Source: JAGOMX01 sp041738135 (GTDB taxonomy: Bacteria; Pseudomonadota; Alphaproteobacteria; JAGOMX01). From it: a stretch of 64,000 nucleotides of DNA. Positions 58,427 to 64,000 of the stretch are shown here, piece by piece. The stretch is taken from NCBI GenBank assembly GCA_041738135.1, contig JBGSQK010000051.1, forward strand, positions 1 through 64,000, in the 5' to 3' direction. Position numbers and translations under genes: made by a program. The notes below the pieces were generated by a model. That model saw only the letters and a program-made list of their open reading frames with translations, searched no databases and was not told the origin of the DNA. Within the stretch, counting starts at the first letter, position 1. Each line of letters starts with the position of its first letter.

Positions 58427-59848
58427 ATGCCACAGTTATTTAAAATATTCGCCGCCATCGTTTTAAGCGCAAGCCTAACCCCCTCATCACATGCAACGGA
58501 AGACAAGACCAAAACAGCCAGCGATAAGGACGCACAAGCCATCGCCGTTGAAGCCTATATTTATGGATATCCACTGGTTACTATGGAAATATCTAGAAAA
58601 GTAATGACAAACAGCATAAAGCCCCAAGAAACGGGAGGAAAATTATCAGCTCCCATGGGGCAATTTTGTAATGTACGTGAGTATCCAACGGCTGCATTTA
58701 AGGATGTGGTTTCTCCCAATGCAGACACACTTTACTCTTCTGCATGGTTGGATTTGAAAAAAGAGCCATACGTGCTCAGCATTCCGGATGAAAAAGATAG
58801 ATATTATTTATTTCCCATGCTCAGCGGTTGGACTGAGGTTTTTGACAGTCCAGGCAAACGCACAACAGGGACCAAAGCTCAAAAGTATGCTATTACAGGA
58901 CCAGGATGGAAAGGAAACTTGCCCAAAGAGCTGAAGGAAATTCAGGCTCCCACTAACATGGTATGGATTATAGCTAGAACCTATTCAACCGGCACCCCAG
59001 AAGATTTTAAAGCTGTCCATGAATTACAAAATCAATATATTCTGACTCCTCTGAGCTCATACGGCAAACCATACACGCCACCAGCTGGTAACATAGACCC
59101 TGCTGTGGATATGAAGACACCTGTGGTTGAGCAAGTCAATAAAATGGAGGGTGAGGCATTTTTTAAACTGTTAGCTGACTTGATGAAAGATAATCCACCT
59201 GCTGCTGAAGATAAAGAGATGGTCGAAAAATTAGCCAAAATCGGCCTCGTTCCAGGACAAGATTTTGATGTAAAAAGCCAATCTCCAGCCATAGCAAAAG
59301 CCATTCAGGCAGCACCTAAAGAAGGCTTGCTTAAAATTCAGGGGCAAATGAAAACGGCTGGTAAAGAGGTGAATGGTTGGCAATTCTTGATTAACACTGG
59401 CAGCTATGGAACTAATTATCTGCAGCGCGCCTTTGTTACCTTGATTGGCCTTGGTGCGAACCTGCCGGAAGATGCAATCTATCCACGCACCACAACTGAC
59501 AGCAAAGGCACCCCCCTATCCGGAGCCAATAAGTATAAGATTCATTTTGATAAAGGGAAGTTACCCCCCGTGAAAGGATTCTGGTCCTTAACCATGTATA
59601 CGCCTAAAGACTTCTTTGCAACAAATGCACTGAATCGCTATACACTCAGCGCCAGATCCGATTTCAAATACAATGCGGATGGCTCATTGGACCTTTATAT
59701 CCAACATGATAATCCTGGAAAAGATAAAGAATCAAATTGGCTACCAGCACCCGCAGATGATTTTCATCTAATGTTCAGGTTCTACTGGCCAGAAGACGAC
59801 ATCATTAATGGGAAATGGAAACTACCACCCGTTAATTTGTCTAAATAA
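58427..59848 (+). CDS. Secreted DUF1254/DUF1214 protein
   Basis: 473 residues with a signal peptide (LFKIFAAIVLSASLTPSSHAT). DUF1254 covers about 40-180 (AVEAYIYGYPLVTMEI, PNADTLYSSAWLDL, YYLFPMLSGWTEVF) and DUF1214 the C-terminal part (PVKGFWSLTMYTPKDFF, LYIQHDNPG). These proteins are common in bacteria and in giant viruses, with unknown function. AACGGAGAGAAAAAA precedes the ATG. The next gene on the other strand is a beta-barrel often found beside DUF1254 genes. Confidence 0.9.
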   Translation: MPQLFKIFAAIVLSASLTPSSHATEDKTKTASDKDAQAIAVEAYIYGYPLVTMEISRKVMTNSIKPQETGGKLSAPMGQFCNVREYPTAAFKDVVSPNADTLYSSAWLDLKKEPYVLSIPDEKDRYYLFPMLSGWTEVFDSPGKRTTGTKAQKYAITGPGWKGNLPKELKEIQAPTNMVWIIARTYSTGTPEDFKAVHELQNQYILTPLSSYGKPYTPPAGNIDPAVDMKTPVVEQVNKMEGEAFFKLLADLMKDNPPAAEDKEMVEKLAKIGLVPGQDFDVKSQSPAIAKAIQAAPKEGLLKIQGQMKTAGKEVNGWQFLINTGSYGTNYLQRAFVTLIGLGANLPEDAIYPRTTTDSKGTPLSGANKYKIHFDKGKLPPVKGFWSLTMYTPKDFFATNALNRYTLSARSDFKYNADGSLDLYIQHDNPGKDKESNWLPAPADDFHLMFRFYWPEDDIINGKWKLPPVNLSK

Positions 59849-59867
59849 AAGCAAAGCAGAAAAACAG

Positions 59868-59897
59868 GAAGGCTGAGGTTCAACACTCAGCCTTTTC
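59868..59897. terminator. Shared bidirectional terminator
   Basis: The stem AAGGCTGAG/CTCAGCCTT with an eight-base loop and TTTTC after it serves the DUF1254 gene; the A-run on the other side serves the convergent barrel gene. Confidence 0.9.
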
Positions 59898-59902
59898 TAT
59901 GG

Positions 59903-60730
59903 TTATTTAGGGAACAAAAACTGTATCTGCAAACGCACGGACCAATCGGCTCCTTGGCGTGGAGTGACCACATTATAGTAGCCTTGTAGTGATGCATTAA
60001 TAGGTTGCGTGCCTATTTTAAAAATCTGCCCCAAACCCATTCCTATGGGAACCACCCAACGATCTCTATTTCGGGCTTCCCAATTAGCCGTAATTATGGG
60101 CGCCATGGTCAAATACGTCCCAGGCGAGGAACGAAAGTTATAATTGATAAAGGGCTGCACCAACATCTGATTCACGTGCGATCGGTCTTTATCGCCAGCA
60201 AAATCCCAAATATTATTGATGAGTGCTCCCGCAACCCAAGGACCATCGGAAATAAGAGCTACACCAGTGGGACCCGCGCACCATTTTTTAGAACCCAATA
60301 TGGTCTCAGATGCCGTTGGCAACTGAAAGATAGGCCCAACACCCCATATCAGCTTGCCCGAATCGGCGGGGGAAAAGAACATGGAAAGCTGGACATCACC
60401 TATACCGCTCTTACGACCCATTCCCGGCAATGGTCCCGGTTGGGAAATCACAGGCAGAATGGTCCTTGTGATCAAATTCAGGTTCGATGATATTTTTATG
60501 GGTATAACAGGCTGTATATTTAAGATATTTTGGATTTCATCCTTAGGACCTACATTAAAATTCGTGTTGTTTTGAAACGGTAAGCTGATCATATTTGCAA
60601 TAGGATTTTGGGCGGCTTTTGCTAATGCTTCCGTATCGGCTTCTTTATCAGGCGTTACGGCTGCTTCTTCGGCTCTGACGCTTACTACCACTAATACGGA
60701 AATGCATATAGCTATGATTCTTATATTCAC
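59903..60730 (-). CDS. Outer-membrane beta-barrel (transporter/MetA-pathway-like)
   Basis: 275 residues with a signal peptide (MNIRIIAICISVLVVVSVRA). The rest alternates strands with aromatic girdles typical of outer-membrane barrels (LNLITRTILPVIS, GIGDVQLSMFFSP, LIWGVGPIFQLPTA, WVVPIGMGLGQIFK, SLQGYYNVV) and ends with RLQIQFLFPK. Homologues are often annotated as a neuromedin U-like or phenol-degradation (MetA-pathway) protein. The role is probably passive transport. Convergent with the DUF1254 gene. Confidence 0.8.
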   Translation of the reverse strand: MNIRIIAICISVLVVVSVRAEEAAVTPDKEADTEALAKAAQNPIANMISLPFQNNTNFNVGPKDEIQNILNIQPVIPIKISSNLNLITRTILPVISQPGPLPGMGRKSGIGDVQLSMFFSPADSGKLIWGVGPIFQLPTASETILGSKKWCAGPTGVALISDGPWVAGALINNIWDFAGDKDRSHVNQMLVQPFINYNFRSSPGTYLTMAPIITANWEARNRDRWVVPIGMGLGQIFKIGTQPINASLQGYYNVVTPRQGADWSVRLQIQFLFPK

Positions 60731-60799
60731 GAGAAACCCCTCTTTTTAGAAGGAGTATATAACAATCCCAAACAGTAAGTCCATGGTGATTTACAATTC

Positions 60800-62056
60800 C
60801 TACACCCCTCTCACTGACAATCTCCTAGCTTGACTCTTTCCAGCTAAAATTTCGGTGTCCTTCAACTCAGCCCTTACTTTATCAATCTCACCGGACTCAA
60901 GATCAAAAAAGTTACCACTCATATTTAAAAATTTGAGAGTATTTCTCAACTCAATTATGTTGACAGGAATCTGTCTCAAGCGGTTCTTGCTTAAATCTAT
61001 GCTTTCAAGGCTGGCCAGACCTCCCACTTCCTTTACAAAGGAATCTAGTAAATTATTACTCAGATCAAGAGTTTTGAGTTTTTTCAACTGCATAATTGTT
61101 GCCGGTAGCATTCTCAATTTATTGGATCCTAGCCACAGTTCGTCAAGATTTTTTAGCTGACCAATTTCTGTAGGCAATAGGGTTAAGTTGTTATGCATGA
61201 GCCACAAGCCAGTGAGTGCTCGCAAATCACCTATGGTTGGCGGCAACGAACTAATCTGATTGTTCTCTAGCCTTAAATCCTCAAGCTTGACCAAGCCACT
61301 TATCTCTACAGGTAACGACTTCAGGACATTCCCGCTAAGATTTAATATCTCCAAACTCTTTAGGCCACCTATTTGCGTAGGTAAATACTCAAGGTTATTA
61401 TTGCGTAACCATAGACTCTCCAGCTTATTGAGCTTGCCTATGGTGGATGGTAAAGTTTTTAGCTGATTGTCAACCAGATTAAGCTCCCTAAGCTCAGGTA
61501 AGTTCCCTATGGATGCGGGAAGCACTTTAATTTTGTTATAGCCCAAATCTAATTCCTCTAAAGCTACGAGGCGGTCAATTTCATAAGGAACTGCCTTTAA
61601 ATTTCTATGATTAAGGTTCAAAGTAGCTGTCGAATCTTCCTCTGCTAATACGAGCTTACGCGCTTCCACAAATGCCCGATCAAAAATACCAATGAGCTCA
61701 CCTGATTTTACAATCTCGGACAGCGATTGTCCGTGTTGCTTTTCAAATTCATTCACACCCTCTAGGGTATCTAAGTTAAAGTACTTGATCACATAATCAG
61801 TGGTAACTATGTCTTCTTCCTCAAGCGTATCAGCCTTGTCTTCTTGGACATCAGGAGATATCAGTGACTGAACAAACGCAGCTAGCCCACCCTGCTTCCC
61901 TAGAACAGCCATAGAGCTAGGTCCCATACGTGGTTCTATAGGCATATTTTTAAGATCCACCTCTTGTCCTTCTTTAGGACGGGTAGATGAAACAGCTGAG
62001 GGAACAAATTGACAACATATGATTAAGACCAAAAGAAACTTTATTAAACAAGCCAT
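60800..62056 (-). CDS. Secreted leucine-rich repeat protein (Shoc2/PIRL-type)
   Basis: 418 residues. Signal peptide MACLIKFLLVLIICCQFVPSAVSS. Residues 85-135 are helical and contain no F-box I can see. From about 145 to 395 there are about 11 regular 23-residue LRRs (L-x-x-L-x-L-x-x-N-x-L-x-x-LP-x-x-IG), for example LEELDLGYNKIKVLPASIG and LESLWLRNNNLEYLPTQIG. This is a different LRR class from the FBXL-type proteins at 13602 and 56457. The gene is divergent from lpxD. Role unknown, possibly host-directed. Confidence 0.85.
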   Translation of the reverse strand: MACLIKFLLVLIICCQFVPSAVSSTRPKEGQEVDLKNMPIEPRMGPSSMAVLGKQGGLAAFVQSLISPDVQEDKADTLEEEDIVTTDYVIKYFNLDTLEGVNEFEKQHGQSLSEIVKSGELIGIFDRAFVEARKLVLAEEDSTATLNLNHRNLKAVPYEIDRLVALEELDLGYNKIKVLPASIGNLPELRELNLVDNQLKTLPSTIGKLNKLESLWLRNNNLEYLPTQIGGLKSLEILNLSGNVLKSLPVEISGLVKLEDLRLENNQISSLPPTIGDLRALTGLWLMHNNLTLLPTEIGQLKNLDELWLGSNKLRMLPATIMQLKKLKTLDLSNNLLDSFVKEVGGLASLESIDLSKNRLRQIPVNIIELRNTLKFLNMSGNFFDLESGEIDKVRAELKDTEILAGKSQARRLSVRGV

Positions 62057-62267
62057 ACCAACCTCAAACCATCTATACTAACCTACCACATATATTACAG
62101 TTTATTACCTTTGGGTTAAAATATGGTTAACAAAAGTCAAAATCGCCGCTATACATGCAAATATTCTTAAGGCAACAAGCCCATAAAACCTAAAAAAGCC
62201 CATCTACTTTTCTTGCATTTTTCGTCCATTAGCATATACTGCGCAAACAAGAAAGAGGAAGAATCAG

Positions 62268-63308
62268 ATGGCTGACTCACGTTTTTTTACATTCTCAGGG
62301 AGCAAAACTTTAGCTGAGATTATCACAATAACCGAAACTGAAGTATATGGCACCCTGCCGACCGATATTACGTATAACAGTTGTTATTCAGACGTTGCGA
62401 CTCTTGAAGGCGCCACAGGTGAGCAGGTGGCAGTCTTGCACAACCGCAAATATTTACCATCATTGGACACCACAAAGGCCGGCATCATACTAGTGGAACC
62501 ACAATTTGCAGACCGCTGCCCAAAGACATCCGTTGTTTTGGCGTGCCAATCCCCTTATCGAGCCTATGCCCAGCTATCTAATGCTTTCTATCCCGAGCAT
62601 GATTCATTTGAAACTGGCACATTAAGCACCTCCCCTATTCATCCAAGTGCTTCAATTGGGCCGGATTGTCAGATTGAACATGGCGTCATCATTGGCGAGC
62701 ATGCAGAAATCGGAACAGGCTGCTTTATCGGCGCCAACACAGTTATCGGCAAAGGTGTGAAAATAGGCGACCATTGCAGGATAGCCGCCAATGTCACAAT
62801 TACCCATGCATACATAGGTAACCGCGTTATCTTGCATACGGGCGTTCGAGTTGGACAAGCTGGATTTGGATTCCACATGGATAAAAAAGGCCACGTATCT
62901 GTGCCTCAACTGGGGCGTGTTATGATACAGGATTTCGTGGATGTAGGCGCCAACACAACCATCGACCGCGGCAGTGGAGATGACACAATCATAGGCGCCG
63001 GCACTCGTATCGACAACCTGGTCATGATCGGCCATAACGTACAAATTGGCCGCGGCTGCGTCATCGTTGCCCTCGTTGGTATTTCAGGCAGCACCACTGT
63101 TGGCGATTATACAGCCATCGGCGGACAAGCAGGACTTGCTGGTCACCTGAACATTGGCAAAGGCGTACAGATTGCTGCACAGAGCGGCATCATGCGAGAC
63201 ATTGAAGACGGTATGATCGTCGGCGGTTCTCCCGCCTTACCTGCCAAACAATGGCATCGCCAAACCGTCGCCTTGCAAAAACTTGCGAATCAGAAAGGAG
63301 CACTATAA
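62268..63308 (+). CDS. lpxD: UDP-3-O-acylglucosamine N-acyltransferase
   Basis: 346 residues. It adds the N-linked hydroxyacyl chain in lipid A synthesis. N-terminal uridine-binding domain (to about 105), then the left-handed beta-helix of hexapeptide repeats (IGPDCQIEHGVIIGEHAEIG) and the catalytic-His region GFGFHMDKKGHVSVPQLG; RDIEDGMIVGGSPALPAK at the end. GAGGAAG precedes the ATG. The TAA overlaps the fabZ ATG (TAATG). Upstream bamA/skp are not here. Confidence 0.95.
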   Translation: MADSRFFTFSGSKTLAEIITITETEVYGTLPTDITYNSCYSDVATLEGATGEQVAVLHNRKYLPSLDTTKAGIILVEPQFADRCPKTSVVLACQSPYRAYAQLSNAFYPEHDSFETGTLSTSPIHPSASIGPDCQIEHGVIIGEHAEIGTGCFIGANTVIGKGVKIGDHCRIAANVTITHAYIGNRVILHTGVRVGQAGFGFHMDKKGHVSVPQLGRVMIQDFVDVGANTTIDRGSGDDTIIGAGTRIDNLVMIGHNVQIGRGCVIVALVGISGSTTVGDYTAIGGQAGLAGHLNIGKGVQIAAQSGIMRDIEDGMIVGGSPALPAKQWHRQTVALQKLANQKGAL

Positions 63309-63802
63309 TGACCTCAGATAACATCGTACAATTACACCCTGAAGTGGAAAATTTGGTTTTGGATGTGGAGCAAATACAAAAACTCATTCCCCATCGCGCA
63401 CCCATTTTGATGCTCGAAAAACTGAAAAACATTGTGCCAGGCGAAAGCGCTGTGGGCGTGAAATGTGTTTCCGTGAACGAACCCTTCTTTCAAGGCCACT
63501 TTCCTGCTTTACGTGTTATGCCCGGCGTTTTGATCGTCGAGGCTTTGGCTCAAACCGCAGCAGCCCTGGTTATACATACTCTCAATCGCAATCAGGAAGA
63601 TTTACTGGTTTATTTCATGTCCATAGACAATGCGCGTTTCCGTAAACCTGTTGTTCCAGGTGATTTACTTGAATTGCATGTGAAAAAGGAACAACGCCGC
63701 GGCAATGTTTGGAAATTTAACGGCAAAGCTTTAGTCAACGGCGTCATACATGCGGAAGCCATGTTTACGGCCATGATCATTGATACTGACAAGCCAACTT
63801 AA
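63308..63802 (+). CDS. fabZ: 3-hydroxyacyl-ACP dehydratase
   Basis: 164 residues of a hot-dog fold. It dehydrates 3-hydroxyacyl-ACP in fatty acid elongation. Catalytic motif QGHFPALRVMPGVLIVEALAQ is split as QGHFPALRVMPG (His) and VLIVEALAQ (Glu). Active-site context IPHRAPILMLEK is also present. Start 63308 overlaps the lpxD stop; the longer frame from 63251 lies inside lpxD and is rejected. Confidence 0.96.
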   Translation: MTSDNIVQLHPEVENLVLDVEQIQKLIPHRAPILMLEKLKNIVPGESAVGVKCVSVNEPFFQGHFPALRVMPGVLIVEALAQTAAALVIHTLNRNQEDLLVYFMSIDNARFRKPVVPGDLLELHVKKEQRRGNVWKFNGKALVNGVIHAEAMFTAMIIDTDKPT

Positions 63803-63816
63803 AGGAAACACGAATT

Positions 63817-64000
63817 ATGATTCAGCTTATACACCCAACAGCGATTATCTCACCCAAGGCTAGCATTGGCAGTAATGTGCAGATTGGTCCCTTTTGCACA
63901 GTGGGTGAGCAAGTTACCTTACACGATAACGTTACATTAAAAGCACATGTGGTCGTGGATGGCATGACCATAGTGGGCGAAGGAACCACCATTTATCCTT
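63817..64000 (+). CDS. lpxA: UDP-GlcNAc acyltransferase (5' part)
   Basis: The first 61 codons of lpxA. MIQLIHPTAIISPKASIG, SNVQIGPFCTVGEQV and LKAHVVVDG show the hexapeptide beta-helix and the usual N-terminus of the first lipid A enzyme. AAAGGA lies ten bases upstream. It follows fabZ by 14 bases in the conserved lpxD-fabZ-lpxA order and continues beyond the window. Confidence 0.93.
   Translation, partial: MIQLIHPTAIISPKASIGSNVQIGPFCTVGEQVTLHDNVTLKAHVVVDGMTIVGEGTTIYP

Overview
The window looks like a piece of chromosome from an intracellular alphaproteobacterium, most likely a Holosporales/Rickettsiales-like endosymbiont of a protist or amoeba. This is inferred from three things. The housekeeping gene order is alphaproteobacterial (rpsB-tsf-pyrH-frr-uppS-cdsA and lpxD-fabZ-lpxA). 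There is an ATP/ADP translocase (32010-33569) and a Pht-like phagosomal transporter (21420-22724). There are also many signal-peptide-bearing proteins with eukaryote-like domains (F-box-like, leucine-rich repeat, Sel1).

Layout. 1-1950: transposase debris on both sides of a secreted Sel1-repeat protein. 1950-3670: a two-gene operon of a voltage-gated cation channel and a TerC/Alx-type membrane protein. 3952-7270: a small secreted twin-CX3C protein, trigger factor with tRNA-Leu(UAG) just upstream, and a Bcr/CflA exporter. 7416-14293: an accessory block with two tandem paralogous secreted proteins of unknown function, a HigB/HigA-like toxin-antitoxin pair, a secreted F-box/LRR protein and a VOC protein; two similar intergenic elements bracket the toxin-antitoxin and LRR genes. 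14477-22724: metabolic genes (aconitase, TatD, YmdB, 5-formyl-THF cyclo-ligase, two cytochromes b561, Pht-like MFS). 22748-29646: an F-box-like protein, upp, then the rpsB to cdsA operon. 29652-36056: an unknown secreted protein, a short-chain fatty acid transporter, the ATP/ADP translocase, a Skp/OmpH-like chaperone and a third F-box-like protein. 36138-39903: a translationally coupled lipid A export/Kdo operon. 39962-47655: MBL-fold protein, RhlE helicase, a 122-bp palindromic mobile repeat, a secreted coiled-coil protein, BolA and Uup. 47993-55083: an 87-residue protein with 11 cysteines, a Fic protein behind two tandem palindromes, and a minus-strand operon of MFS, crotonase, DUF2855, crotonase and PHA depolymerase. 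55084-62056: a second accessory block with a DUF2608/HAD-like protein, an F-box/LRR protein, L28, a DUF1254 protein, an outer-membrane barrel and a Shoc2-type LRR protein. 62268-64000: lpxD, fabZ and the start of lpxA.

How it fits together. The organism appears able to import host ATP and short-chain acids, keeps PHA mobilisation and aconitase, and makes lipid A. The usual alphaproteobacterial envelope cluster is broken. cdsA and lpxD lie 33 kb apart. No dxr, rseP or bamA is seen between them, and the skp-like gene is displaced. Four proteins combine a Sec signal peptide with an F-box-like segment, and two of these also carry LRRs. These, a fifth secreted LRR protein and the tandem unknown pair are the best candidates for an undescribed host-interaction system. 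All functional statements rest on reading motifs by eye; no database search was run.
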